64,000 bases of DNA from Helopsaltes ochotensis (Eukaryota; Chordata; Aves; Passeriformes; Locustellidae), in NCBI GenBank assembly GCA_013400155.1, contig VXBM01000059.1, forward strand, positions 172,604 through 236,603. Direction: 5' to 3'. Below, piece by piece: positions 50,601 through 63,801 of this stretch. Position numbers and translations under genes: made by a program. A model generated the notes under the pieces. That model was given only the letters and a program-made list of their open reading frames with translations. It was not told the origin of the DNA and searched no databases. Each line of letters opens with the position of its first letter. The stretch's first letter is position 1.

Positions 50601-52275
50601 TCCCCTAACAGACCACACTTGATGAGGTGCCTAATTAAGAAAGCAGCTGCCCTAAAAACTCTGTGATATCAAGGAGAGAGAACGAGACACCTGCAGAGGC
50701 CGAGTCAGATGTCTGTACTGGAGAGCTCCCGAGCTCCTCACGCAGGTGTCTCAGGGTAGCAGAGCTACATGGTCTGAAACCAGCCCATGACCCAAATAAG
50801 GAGTTCTGTTTCAGCCTAAAATGTGTACATTCCATGAGGGCACAGAAAGAGAACACGGCTAAGAGCACAGCTGCTGCCCAGAACCAGACTTACAAAGCTC
50901 TCCATGGATATTACAGACATTCCCAGAGCAGTAGGTCCAGTGGGTTTCCAAACTCACGGCCTTGGCAGATGTCTCTGGCCATCTCTCCCCCCCTGTTGCT
51001 CCAGTCTCTTCCACAGTAAAACCGAACATAATCTTTTGTGGAGCTTAGCTCTACCTGGGTACACACAGTGAAAACATTCTCCTCCACTGAAACAATAAAA
51101 AACCATGAAAAACAGTAAGAGGCTTTCCATTCACTTCTGTGGATGGTCAATTGAGCCCTAAAGTAAAAGGCTCCTGGCCCTGTTCCCTGCTTGTAGTTTT
51201 GTTTTAAACTGTAAAGACACTATTTTAAAAAGCATTTTAAGAAGGATGGCTGTCTGTATCTGCATGCCTTCCAAAGGGAATGGGGCAGAGTATTTACACC
51301 CAAGGCAAAGGTGTTTCTTCTGATTATAACAATACAATGAAACAGCTATAATACCTGGAAGCTTTAGACTTCTGCCTTATAACCATGCAGATGAATAGCT
51401 TCAACCTTTGCAAGAAATTGCAGTATGAATGTCTGTTTTATTCCACAGTTGTGTCTGAGCAGACTATTAATAGAATACTGATAAATGCTACAATAGCTAT
51501 TCTTTTTCCTCCCCTTTTGCTTTATGCTATCGTCAATACCTATCCTTCCCCTGGTGCTGTCAGCTGATGCCTGTCTCATAACTCTTGGGGTAACAGCATT
51601 AGGTGAAAAAGAAATTAAGTTCAAATAAAACTGCCAGGTAGAATCAACATTATGAGATTATGGACTGAATTGTTTTCTGAAGAGGCACATATATGCAGCG
51701 TTATACCATTAATGACCTACAAAGAACTAACATATTAAAATTTAATTACTGTAATATTATTTAAGAGAAGGGGAAAGATACTAAATCTGAATTTGTTTCT
51801 ATTTCTAGGAGCTCTGCAATTTTTTAACGGCAAGTAATAACTACATCTTCTCCATACAATTCCTAGGGACTCTGTAGGTAGCAGTACACACCACACCATG
51901 TTCACTCAAAATCAAAAGGTGCTATGAAGTCTTGGTAAAATGTGCATGTGGCTGGTAGGACATTTACCCAGGCCTTTGCCAATCTGTGCCATTCTTGAGC
52001 ACAAGGCTGCATTTGTACAATTCCCTTGGTTGTGTTCACTCTTGGGTAATAAATCTAAAAAGATAGGGAGCTGCTACTGTTGGTCCTGTGAGTAAAAGGA
52101 AATCAGTGAGATTATGGAGAAGAACACACATCATAAAGACTACATAATAATTACGAAGAAACCAAAAAATTTGGACTTCTTGCAAGCCATGCAGCTAAAA
52201 ATAAAGGAGCATTTGATTATGATACCGCAGCCTCAAATTATCAGTATAGCATGCAAATGAGTGAAGTTGTTTACC
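44680..52275. other. Long non-coding stretch
   Basis: About 7.6 kb without a supportable gene. The longest frames (47564-47818, 48930-49238 and 50663-51019 plus, and 49532-49783 minus) lack motifs, codon bias and splice context. No transposon or RNA gene is recognised. Confidence 0.6.

Positions 52276-52308
<33 letters not shown>
52276..52308. repeat. (AT)n microsatellite
   Basis: Twelve exact AT units (52276-52299), one G, then four further TA units. Confidence 0.95.
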
Positions 52309-54760
52309 GCAGTGCTATCCGTGCTAATGTTTGTGTCACATACTCTAGAACCACAGTCAGATCCTTCACCTGGACTGCAGCAACTGCTATTGCTGTCAGA
52401 AGCAACCAGCTCCTGAACCGAGTCTTTCAAGGAAGCCAAATAATGAAGTGCCATGGAAAACAAATATATTTTTTGCTCCCTGAAGCAGTGTCTTCAGTGA
52501 GTTGGAGGAAACAGCTCTGTCCCAGAGAAGCCTTTAAGGCTGTAACTGATGTTTCATCTGCTCTGAAAATTTGTATTTTCCAGAGTCCTCAGACTATTAA
52601 GATTGAAGCAAAAATAACACGTGAAAGAAACTAAGAGAAACAAAAATCTTTTTTCTCATAACTGCCTAAATAAAGTTGGGAAGAACGAGAGATGCCTAGA
52701 TGTTTGTCCAGTCTGAACACAATCCAAGCCAGCAACAAAAGGCTCTAGCACATCCACAGTTAAAAGTAACAGTTCTACTGAGCAGTAAATATTTATCTTT
52801 TGAGATCATGGTGGCAAGTACTGTAGAAACATGCATGCATATATTTTAGGAATAGCTAACATTTGGTCATGGTTGGAAAGCCATTTTGGTGAAGATGAAC
52901 ACTCTTATAAAAACACTTTAATAAAATCAACAAGGAAATGACAAATGTAGTATGTGTGAAGTGGGATAGTCATGGAAAATAAATTATGTGGTGTTTTCAG
53001 GAAAGCTGAGTCAGCTGTGGCTCTGATAGTTGGAAATCTGGACAACAAGAGATATCAGAGGAAGTCCCAAGCGTGCACTCACCAAAAGAAAACTGATTGA
53101 ATTTCAGTGCACAAAGGAGTAGACTGGATTCCCTATAACTGTAGTAAAACACTATTATGAGACTGGAAAAAAAAATTAGCAATGCTAATGGTTGAATGCC
53201 AGTGAATGCAAAGAGTGTAGGAAATTATAAGGATGCAGTAGTCATGGTGAAACAGAAATCAAAAGAAGAAAGGAGGTCTAAGAATCTCTGGGAAGGCAGG
53301 TAAAATGGACAGAGGGTACCAAAACAGGGGTTGATGGGAAAGAGGGACTGGCAAGATGCAGCAGAAACAAAAAGAAGTTGAAACCTTTATCAAGAGACAC
53401 ATATTAGAGGATTTTTAAATATATCTTATTGTTTATAAAATGCCAGGATTTCTTTTCAGCTGGGTTTTTTGTGTATTTATCTGCAGTTTTAGAGACTGTC
53501 AGTTTTGGAGATTACATCTTATGCATATTAGTCTTCCTACATATTGAAACTTTTCTTGACCTTTCCTGAATAATAAGTGGTATTTTTATGTAAATTAGTT
53601 TTCTTCAATCTTTGTTGTGATATCAAATATCTTAAATATTGGGCATGCTTCCCACAGCAGAACTATTTCAAAGAATGAACAAACCGAGAATAAATAAACA
53701 TGGCTGGTAACTTTAATTATTTCCCCAACACTGTATTTTAAATGCTTGAAAATTTGCAATTTTCTCTCACAGAAGTCAGTGACAGCTTTTCACATCTCAT
53801 GGCTACTCCCGTCTGCTCCAAGAAAAGTTGAAACGTTCAGTTCTGCTAAGTCAGGCTGACAGATTTCACAAGACACAATGGACCAGTGAAACTCAGAGGG
53901 CTCAGTGGCGAGGACCTGGTTGCTGTTCATACTCAGTCTTTCCAGTCTGTGTTTATAACTAACAGGCATTTACCTGCTCTAGAAAACCCTCACCTGGCAT
54001 CTTCTTCACCTCTCTCTTTCATATTTCTCTTAAAACCCAAATATCTGAGATGTCTAATGATGGGAATGGATCAGAATAGATTTAAAGGTGTCTGCACAAG
54101 GAAGGTTAAGAGCTACAAATCTCTCCACACGGCTCAGCACTAAGCAGTAAAGAGCTGAATTAAATGCAATAGTAACACAGAGCTGAACTTTGAGATGCAT
54201 CCCCTCCACTTGCTCTGCCTTTCCTAGTAATAGAGGTACTGCTCAAAAACATAACGCCCAACTAGCTGGTATAAACTAACTTTACATAAGCAGTTATGAC
54301 CTAAACAAAGTTTGAACAGTACATAGCCTCTGGGCACTCTTTTGAGCACATTTTGAGTTTAAATTTAGATTTTTATTGCCCTTGGAATGCTGAAATAAAC
54401 GTTCAGTCCCACCGGTGCAACTCCAGGAAGAGACTATATTAAATTTCTCTGCTCATGAAGGTGTGTGCCTGCCTTCTATTCATTACGAGGCATGCAAGTC
54501 ACATAATAAAGCTGAGCTGGTTTTATTCTTATCCAATATGTACCTTATTATGCTTAACAGAATTCTGCAAGGGCAGTTCCCATTAGCAAGTGGTATCATG
54601 TAAGAGCTGAGCATCCCATCAGGGGTCTCTGGAGTTGAACACACAGATCTGACACACCCTGGGCCTAACCAGGAATGGTCACACAGCTTGGTCTTTACTC
54701 CTCTAGCCTGGGATAGATACCTTCAATTTCCCTGTTTTTGCAGAACAACATCTAGAACTG
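52309..54760. other. Non-coding stretch
   Basis: No supportable gene. The plus frame 52251-52634 runs through the microsatellite and has no motif. A CAG|GTGAGG donor-like site on the minus strand near 53991 lacks an acceptor-bounded exon. Confidence 0.55.
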
Positions 54761-55062
54761 AATCAAATCAAATCAAACCAATCAGCTTACTGAGATGACA
54801 TTGTGGAAATGCAACAGCAAAATTAAGCACCTGAGGTTTGAAAAGGCAAACCTAGAATTTGCTTATTTGATAAGAAGTCTTGAATACCCAAATATTAGTA
54901 ATATGCACTAGCCTTACACACCTAACATTCTACCAGCAAAAGAGAAAAGTGGGCCCAAGCAGAAGTAACAGCTCTGACATGGGAACAACCTGACACATCA
55001 ATAAATTAAAAATCATTGTTTTGTCTGAGATTTCACCATCACTTCCCAAATCAAATCAAATC
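54761..55062. repeat. Two short (AATCA)n runs
   Basis: Three exact copies at 54761-54775 and nearly three at 55049-55062, about 290 bp apart, separated by ordinary sequence. This may be independent slippage or remains of a small duplication; the flanks do not align obviously. Confidence 0.7.
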
Positions 55063-55069
55063 TGTCCTG

Positions 55070-56680
55070 GATTCAAAACAACTTAGCTAACTGGGAACAG
55101 GGAAAGCTTTCTCTTACAGGCTAAGGAAAGATTCACTCATTTCCTTACTTGCCTAGCTGCGTAGCGGGAAGAAGCATTCCGTGTTTCCAAGGTGCCTAAT
55201 GCTGCATGGGCCCAAGGCAGAACATTTAAGGTAACAGCTGTAATATGCAGTGAAGCAGAGACTGCTACACACGAGACCAGATGCAAATCATCATTTGCCT
55301 CGATGAATAAATAAATGAAGTTGCTATGTGAGTTGGAAGTTAGGCAGATTCCTATAACCTGAAAACAGTCTTTGGGCCAAGATGATGACAAATAAAGTAA
55401 ATGTGGTGTGTCTTTTGATGCAATTTATCATTATTTTATTGACGTACTCCTATCAAAATCTCATTCAGCTCTGCTTTTCTTTCAAGCACAATGCCACAAG
55501 TTGTAGGTTGACATTTGGTGGCAGAAAAGTTCCATTTGTGGGAAATTTGACAGAGGTTATACAAATCTTTCCCTGGTAATAGCAGCTGTAGCTGGTATGA
55601 AATGCAGTGTTAAATGTAAGTAGAGCATGGAACATTTTATAATTATAGTTCTCCATTGAATTGTTTACTTTCCAAGGTGGTACAGAAGGAAATATTATGG
55701 TTATAATCATGTTCATTACAGCAGAAGAGAGTTTGTGACCTAACCTCTAAGAGTAAGTTTAAAGAAGAATATGTCATTTTGATGGCTCATTTTTGAGATT
55801 TATATTTTGTGGTGGTTTGCGGTTTTTGTTATTTAAAGACAGAGAAGAAGTTTGGGGAGAAAGCTGAGAGATAGTTTGTGTATTTTCAAACACTGTCTGA
55901 GCAATATAATCAAATTGTACTGTCAGTGCTTCTCTGATCCCCTTCACCCAGAGGAAAGTTTGTGGTTATTTCTTCTTTCTGCACACAACATAAACAAAAA
56001 TTGCTTAACCTTCCCTTCCTCTTCAGCTCCTAACCTAATCACTCAAACTGGCCTAGATGGGCTTCTCTTTTGCTGGTTTGGGGGAGCTTCTTCAATTTTT
56101 TGGCTTTTTTTTTTTACACCTTCCCAAAGCTATTGTTTTCCAAATAGCCTGCTACTTGGTGTTCTGGTCCTTCCTTTTCTTTTACAGTATTTTGAAATTT
56201 AATTTTATATCCTTTACAGGGATTTTGATTTTTTTTAACCCCTACTGCTGCCTTTTCTTTATGCTTTTATAGATATTGATAACATTATGAATTATATTAT
56301 ACACTACAGAAATAAAGCTCGTTCAAATTGAAACTTGCTGCCATTTTCTTCCAGTTTCTGAGACCCCCTATGAATTTATTTTAAAATCTCCTTTAATCCT
56401 CCTGCTGGACTGATGTTTCCTTTCAGAAAAGGAGAACACTGTTCCAGCCACAAGAAATGACATAGCATGAAGGAAATGAGGAAAAAAATGTCCTGAGTCA
56501 TGAAAGCAAAGAAGAAATACAAGTGAAACAGACTTGAGAGAGGATTAGAATCCACAAACTGGAAGGGCCAGAAAAGTAGGATGGAGCTCTAATTGAAAGG
56601 AATAGAGGACTGACTCTACATAAGAACTAGATAGATCAAGGAGGGAGAACTGGACTAAGGGAGAGCTGAACTAGCAGACA
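55070..56680. other. Non-coding stretch
   Basis: No supportable gene. The hydrophobic plus-strand frames at 55852-56272 come from a T-rich tract with a T run near 56108. Confidence 0.55.
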
Positions 56681-56688
56681 CCTCTCAC

Positions 56689-57270
56689 CTTTTAGCCCCC
56701 TTCATTATCCTCCCTCTCTCCCCAGGGGAGAGCTGGGAGCCCTCCTGACAAACTTTTCCTGGCCACAGTCAATGCTGAAGCTTGACAGTAAAGCATTCAG
56801 GACAGGAGCTGCTCTCAGAGGGTCACACAAGCGCTCCCAGGGCGTAGTGATGGACCTGCTCCTCCTCCTAAGAGTGGGATAAATATCTGGGCTCCAAGGA
56901 ACACAAGTCAGTTCTTGTTCCCACAGCACCAAGAAGAGGGAACATCTGTATCTAAGGTCTGCAAGTCGATGTATTTTGTGAGTAAGTGGTTGCCTTCTTT
57001 CCTGCAGCCCCGGGTGTCTGACGGGTGAGGAGGCAGAGCCCACTGCTGAGGGCAGCCCAGCTGGCCGTGTCTGTCAGCAGCGGGAGCCCCCCAGAGGGAC
57101 CCCGGCGCCGCTGCCGGGGAGCGGAGCGCCCACCGCGGCTCCTGGGCCGGCTCCCCTCGGCCCAGGGCACAGGCACCCCGCGGTGCTCTCTGCTCCTAAG
57201 GCTCCTTTCTACTCCTAAACACTGTTTTGGAGAGTCCGTGTTCACAGTAACTACAGCACTCCGCGCTCCT
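56689..57270 (-). promoter_or_regulatory. CpG island with possible minus-strand first exon
   Basis: I count about 19 CpGs in 57005-57265 (ccggcgccgctgccgg, caccgcggct, ccccgcgg, ctccgcgctc), a clear island in CpG-poor surroundings. Reading leftward on the minus strand, an AAG|GTGAGA donor occurs with the exon ending at 56689. A transcript starting in the island and spliced there would have a first exon of up to about 580 nt. The minus frame 57043-56705 (112 codons) has no recognisable domain. This could be an alternative promoter of the gene entering from the right edge, a lncRNA promoter or an orphan island. Plus-strand use is equally possible. Confidence 0.4.
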
Positions 57271-57597
57271 CAAAAGGAGGGCTGCAGTTAAATCAAAGCC
57301 CCCAGCTGCAGATACACTGCTGAATTTACCATTCTTGACCCTAGGGTGAGGCATCGGCACCTGAAACAACAGCTGTGCCAACTCAAAAAGCTGAAAAGGG
57401 CATCATTTCCTTCAATTACTCCCACGGAATGCAAAACTGAAGTTTAAGAAACTGTGATCTTTTAACATTCATCCTTCTGAATAGGATGTTAAAAAAGCAA
57501 ATCCCTCTGAGCATCACAGCTATACTTGAAAGAAGAGTCCAGCAATAAAAAAGATTTCGTATGGATAATGGATACATTTTCTACTAGGTAGAGAGGG

Positions 57598-57614
57598 AAA
57601 AAAAAAAAAAAAAA
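57598..57614. repeat. A17 homopolymer
   Basis: Seventeen consecutive A. Without a recognisable retrocopy body upstream or target-site duplication, I treat it as a simple repeat. Confidence 0.9.
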
Positions 57615-57619
57615 GATAC

Positions 57620-60600
57620 CCCAAGCTATGACAAGTTTGCTGTGTAGGTGATATATGGTAGTAATTGACATCCTAACAATAGGAGACTATAAAGATACCT
57701 TGAAATTATTTTCTTTTCTATTTCTTCCCTATCTGCTTTTCCTCCTCCATTTCTTCAGTAAGGCAGATCTACCAGCAAGACAATTTAATCTTCCAGGGAT
57801 CAAGAAAGGCTTCCTTGTCTAAGAAAAATAAAAACTTCTACTGGTCAAGGACAGAAAGCCCAAGAGAAGGAATTATCTCCTGACAGTGAGCTATGTTTTT
57901 TTATCTCTAGAAACGGAAGCAGCAGTATTCTGGAAGAAATAACATTGATTTAGCTGGAATGTAAGGAAGACATCTTCTGCTTGATGTATGTAGCCTTCTG
58001 GACAAGGGTAGGACAATAGCTTGTATTCCCTGAACAAAATACCTCCTACTGTGTTTTTGCTAGCATTTAGGGAGAAGAATTTTATTCCCTTGTAACATTT
58101 AACTCTGAACTATGAGAAACTTCATGCTCAGTCATGAGCCTGGATGGATATTTATTTAATGAGCTACCAATAGGATAATTCTCCCAGGCTCTCTTGCCAT
58201 GCATAACTGGGAGAGGGAAGTCATTGTTCCATCCAGTAAGGATAATAAGGCAAACCACACCAGCCAAAGACACCAGTACAATTTACCTCCTTGGCAAAAC
58301 AAAGAAACCAAACCTCAGCTATTGTATAACTTTACAATGTTGAGCAACTCCTTCCATGATTTTTGCTACTGCACTTCACAACACAACAGTATGCCAGTCA
58401 GGTTCAACAATATTTACTGAAGGAACTGATTAGTCAAAGCAACAAACTTGCTCACTTGGGCTTATATATAAACACAGAGCAAGGCTCCACATCTGTCTTG
58501 ACAAATATACTTTTGCCATCTGCCTTAAAAGCAGCTGACTGTTGCTTGTGATTCCTTCTAAAGGAATGTTCCCCCTTTCAAAAGGCCACTTTTATCTGCT
58601 GGCTTAAATATAAAACAACTCTTGTACTTCTATTATCTAGCAGAAGGCATACAGGGCTGGCAAGCTTATGCTTAAGTACTTTAACTTAAAAATCAGGAAG
58701 CACCTTGTTGCTTTCAACTCCACGGACACACTTTCGACTTAAGTGTTTTGCAGAACAGTAGGCTTCACAACAGAGTAACTAGAGATACCAGTATCCATCT
58801 CCATCCTTTCCTGGGGAACCAGTCAGACATGTAGGGAGCCAATACTTCAGCCAGAATGAACGCATTACTGGTTTCCAGCAGAGATCCTAATACTGAATAT
58901 CAACAGGGTTCTTCTAAACAAGAAAAAAAATTAAGTTAGAAAAGGAAAAGCACAGCATGAACAACCAACAAAGGTAGTGGGGAAAGCTGGAAAGGGCTAC
59001 TCAAGGCAAGGATTATTTTAAGTTAATCTCAGAGATGACAGGAAGTCGATACACAGAGGCAGGCACAAACTGAGTTAGCACAGCCAAGAGGCACTCCTCC
59101 TGACTGGCAAGGCTGAAGTATTGGGCCCTTTGAGAAGAAAGATTACTAAACCAGTTCAAACTGAAAAGTTCCACAACTCATGGAGGAAACTCAGCAAATG
59201 AGCAACTGCAACAGAAGGAATATACAAAAAAGGTCCCAAGATATGTCAAAAGTGTCTCAACTGTTGCACATTACTGATACTGTGGACATAAGCTGCTGTG
59301 GCAAAGGGTTTAAAACTCTGCTACACGTGGTCACACGTGTCCAGGGCTTACCTTGCCTGCCCAGAAGTGCTTAGTGCTTCCCACCGTGTGACAGTCCCCT
59401 CAGTTCGAGCTCACAGAAACCCTTCCGTGCTGTACAGCTGTAGAGAGGAGCGTCTCACCATCCTCCTCTGCCCCTGAGAACAGACACAGGGTTACTGCAA
59501 CCTGCCACGGTGTAACAGGAGGGAGATTTCCATAAACTGCAGAGGCAAAGGGCTGAGTGAAAAGCATCTGCGTCAGACAGGAGCTCACTCGGCTGCAGAA
59601 TGTACAGCAGCCTTTGTGCAGAAACATTCATTAGACACCAGTGTAGATACAGTAAGACAGAGACACGGTGTGATGTGATCTGCTGTCACCATTAAGGTAG
59701 ATGTGACAGATACATTTGGAAAATATAAAGTACATTCACACAGTTCCAAATTGAGAGAATACACATGAAGCCAACCTGAATGAACAGCCCTGCCTTCTTT
59801 GAATGTGCTGACATGGATAGCACTGCTCAGACCAGCTCCTAATTGTATCAATTTATAAGCCATACCCCAATGTTTTATTTGCAACATCTTCAGCTTTGCT
59901 GAAAGCACAATACAGTAATGGAACATTAAAAACATTAAACTAAAATTACCATTCTGCAGTTGACTTCTGATTATACAGGACTCATCTTCCCAGCTGCTGA
60001 AGCATAACCAAAGGGATTTGGCTGCATTTCCATGTTCTGAGCATAAAGCAGTCATGACCAAACCTGGGTACTGACTTGCTGGCCTACAGAACTGCAGCTT
60101 CAGTTTGCCTGGTGTCAGGAGCCGACACTACCTTACACTATGAGCCACAAAGACACAAAACAGTCAGAAACAAAAATTGTGGTTGTCCTTGATATTTTGT
60201 TCTCCACACATTTTGTGAGCACTTTACTCATTTTGTCTGAGAACAACTCCAGAACAGTTCAGCTATTTCCTTTCCCACACAGGAGAAGTATTCAAATCTT
60301 CAGTACCATCTGAAAGACTGCTAGTAAGTGGAGGAGAGGTAGTTTCTTCCTAAAACCATTGACAGTTCCAAGAGAAAATATTAACAGATACTATTTAAAC
60401 AAATACTTCACTTGATATATTAAGTTTCAATGCTTTTTAATGGATTTTAGGGTTTTTTTATCTTCAAAACATATAAATATTTTAAAGAGGAAAATTTGTC
60501 ATGGGACTAAAACAGGTCATGCACCTAAAACCCTACACTGATAGAAATTTACATGACAATCACCAGATAACACTGGATCATTCGGTGACATTCTAGCTAT

Positions 60601-60632
60601 TTTTTAAAAACTCCAAATAAATAAACCTATCC
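57620..60632. other. Non-coding stretch
   Basis: No supportable gene. The largest frame (59585-60061 minus, 158 codons) has no motif or splice context. Confidence 0.55.
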
Positions 60633-60635
60633 TAG

Positions 60636-60857
60636 GCATCTCCGGACAACATTTTTTTGGACAAGGGCATCATTTCACCAGTGTTTACCACTGAAACTAT
60701 TGAATATCTCAACAGTTATCCAGAAGACTTACATGATCTTGAAAACATGGCCAAAAGAATTCAGTTGCGTTATGTAAGGCTCCATGAAAATATTAAAATG
60801 AAACGTGAGAAGAAGAAAAATGAATGTATTTCTTCAAAATTCTGGTCATCCAAATAA
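60636..60857 (+). CDS. Unassigned protein-like terminal exon (partial)
   Basis: This is the most coding-like segment in the window. An acceptor-like acctatcctag ends at 60635. The frame then stays open for 73 codons to TAA at 60855-60857 (codons GCA TCT CCG onward). It has no good internal start until the ATG codon near residue 39, so it should be the 3' part of a larger gene rather than a complete small gene. Codons show a purine-N-pyrimidine tendency. The peptide starts ASPDNIFLDKGIISPVF, continues with an acidic stretch (YLNSYPEDLHDLE), and ends in a basic, probably helical or coiled-coil segment rich in K, R and E (IKMKREKKKNE), finishing KFWSSK. I do not recognise the family. A processed pseudogene fragment or chance frame are the alternatives. 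Upstream coding exons were not found. Confidence 0.42.
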   Translation, partial: ASPDNIFLDKGIISPVFTTETIEYLNSYPEDLHDLENMAKRIQLRYVRLHENIKMKREKKKNECISSKFWSSK

Positions 60858-61220
60858 TCCTTGTCTCATGCAAGTGTACCTGCTGCTTGCAACAATTCAG
60901 GAAATGGGACCGGGATATATTTCTGTGACAGCAGTTTCCTGAACTCTGCCGTAATATCCCACGGGCAGAATAAGTTGCAAGAATCTGCACTGCAACACAG
61001 CTATGCAAATTTATGTCAGCAGAAAAAACTCATTTAACGACCCACTGGAATTAAAACCATATCTTCAAAACTGAGCCCTGGCATCTCTACTTTAAAAAAG
61101 AGAGATCCTCCTCTTCCTACTATAGAGGAAAGCTGATTTTTCTCTCAATGTAATTGTTTCAAAGTCCTTTCTTGTCAATAAAGCCCTTCCACTATGTATA
61201 TTAGGAAAATAAATAGGACT
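60858..61220 (+). other. Putative 3' UTR with polyadenylation signals
   Basis: After the stop at 60857, AATAAA signals occur at 61177-61182 and 61208-61213. This would give a 3' UTR of about 340-380 nt for the preceding open segment. AATAAA is common in AT-rich DNA, so the support is modest. Confidence 0.3.
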
Positions 61221-63795
61221 TTCACAGGTCAAAATGCGAAACCTGTGCTTCAAGACAGTGACGCCTTAGTTCTGCATAGGAAAAAAAAAATTCCAAGTTC
61301 GGTCAGAGCTGTGCAATCGTTCGTGTACGTGATAGGCTAAATGCAAAGCTGGTAGGTTTACATATATTAATGGTGGTTAATTCCCAGCAGAGCTCTCAAT
61401 TACCTTAATCAAGCCACAACAGGGACCAGGGAATATTGCAGGAAACTCAGTGAAGGTCTCTGCTCAATGCAGCACTGCAAGAGATTGGCCACATGACAAA
61501 GTGCACAGCTACAGCAGTTAGAATTTCTGCTGTGGATATAATAACTGCCGAGCCCCATCTCACTCTTCTGGAGAGAGCTGGTCCTGCCATTTCAAAGGAG
61601 GCGTTTCAAAACTAGAGGCTGCAATCGTCTGGGTTGTGTGAACAATTGAGCCTTTGGAAAGGCTCTTCGAAGACTAAAATAGTGAGATTAATCACTCAGA
61701 AGACAGCAAAGGAACAATAAAACTAGATTAAAAAGAGAGACATCAGAAGCTTCTCTTTCCCCACACCTCAACAGACAGAATTGTAGGGAAATTCAGCTCT
61801 ATTGTCAGCCAGGAAACATAAAACCAAAAGTAAAGAAATTATAAAAATATTCAAAAGGGAATTATGAATCCATGCCAATCAATAATTTTAAAACATGATT
61901 CAATATATGCTGAAAAATTTGGGGAGCATTAAAGTAGGAAGGATAACTGACCCATGAAATCTTAAGTCCTGTGGACCAGATTTTAACAATTACAAGATCA
62001 GGAACAGCACCACATGCGTGGCAAAGAACAAAATACTTCTCCATTCTTTCAGGGGAAATGGTATTTATCAGGTCAACAAATGAGGCAGTGTGACCAATAT
62101 CCTGAAGAGTTATACAAGAAATTTTGATGGAAATAACTGTAGCATGAGCAACATGAAATGTTGCTAACTTTTTTTTTTTAAATCTCAGCATTTTTATTTT
62201 ACAACAAAAAGAAATATTGCCCTGCTTTTATGACAGCAGCACCAAAACCAGCTGTCGTGCAATTAGTGGCATGGGGATTTTATCAACAGAACAGGCTCAG
62301 GCCTATGTTGATTTCCACTAACATATTTACATTTTTAAAGGGTGGTTACTACTAGAAAAAATTGGAAACACTGTCAGTATAGAAGCAGCTCAAGGAGGAT
62401 GGCCCTGACTTGAATGACCCTGACGCCCAAAACATTGAAAGCACATTAGAATTTATTAGCATGAAGACCAACAATGCAGTGAGAATTTCCACTACAAGCT
62501 GGATGACTATTAACTGCAAACAAAGCAGGAGTCCTCCTGTGAACCTTTAGTCCTTGAATGAGTGTTGTGTAGACAAAAAAACAAACCCTGGAAATATAAC
62601 TGCAGCCGAAGCACTGATACTTCTTTGAACATACTGTATGCAACACAAATTACAAATGTGAATGACAGTTATTCACATCTTTTGTCTTCATTTTGCTCAA
62701 ACTCTTCCAAGATCTCTTTCTTGGGTCTTCTTTTTTCTGATAGCTTAGCAGAATCTCAGTCAATTAGAAGGTCACCAACACCAAGAGTGCCATGAGCAGC
62801 ATGCTGCACAAAGACTCATGACTAAGTCTGAGCTCATCTTTGTTAGTGATGTAGGCACAAGAGGCAGGAGATCCTTGGGTACATTCTTCAAATCTACATG
62901 CTCATGCAATGTTAGACCCATTCTCCAATAGTTTCACAATTCTCTCCCAAAGAAAATATTCACAAACAAGGTTTTTTGGAATCCCACATACATTCCAACT
63001 GTTCCAGTTTAGGAATCCCATACTGTAAGAATCTAAGTGCTACTGGTGAAATGGGACGTGGCTCATTACCACGTCTCCCCAGCTGTATAAAGCTGCAGAA
63101 AGGCAATGGCATTATCTTGTCCAACAAAAGGCTCAAAGTTGTCATGGGTGAGAGCAAGAATGCTCTGCACCCAGATGTGCACAGCTGCTCACACTGGGAT
63201 CAACACTGCTTTTGACTTTGGACCACTGGAGTAGAGGAACCCCACTGCCCTGTATCCTAGGAATACACGGCAGGAAGGAAGGAGGTACTAGTGGAAGGGG
63301 AAGTGCACCCAGAGCAGGCATCACCGCCTCCAGCCCACACTGGATTTTCAGCAAGTGCCCCAAGGCACGGGGAATGATTACTGCCAGCCTTGCCGGAGCC
63401 CTCTCCTCCCATGCAAGGCACACAGCTTGTTTCACTCTCCAAAAAAACCCACAAGGCCTCTTTTCTTTTGGGGCGAGCCACAACAGAGGCCTTTTAGCAG
63501 CTCTTAGCTAGCACAATACACATCACACTTCACCCACTGGCCCAGTCTGAGGGTGAAACTAAAACAATTCCCAAGCGTGTGCATGTCCCACCTGGGATTT
63601 CTGCGCTACAAGGATGTCCTCAGAACCTGAGGCTTCCTGCTCTCCCTCTGCACATCCCATAGGACATGCCTCCAACGAAACCCTGCTCTCTCCCCTCCCG
63701 GGCCAACTTTCCTTTTTAGTGGAAAGGGCACACTCAGAGGTCACCCTGAGGAACGCAGAGACCAGATGGAGTACACAAGCTGCTTCCAACTTCCT
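61221..63795. other. Non-coding stretch, probably intronic on the minus strand
   Basis: If the splice donor at 63880 is real, this is the start of the first intron of a minus-strand gene. A minus-strand frame at 61862-62191 (109 codons) reads protein-like but is unrecognised and begins in an A-run. Frames at 63142-63822 overlap on both strands. No repeat family is seen. Confidence 0.5.
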
Positions 63796-63801
63796 CACGC
63801 C

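Noticed and set aside
50635..51019. Overlapping plus (118) and minus (77) frames
   Set aside because: Openness on both strands in a GC-richer patch; no motif.
48225..55290. Octamer-like ATGCAAAT matches (near 48230, 52252, 55281)
   Set aside because: Isolated matches are expected in AT-rich DNA and show no clustering with partner sites.
57598..57614. A17 run as the tail of a retrocopy
   Set aside because: No recognisable gene-derived body or target-site duplication next to it.
59585..60061. 158-codon minus-strand frame
   Set aside because: No recognisable domain and no start or splice context. Composition looks random.
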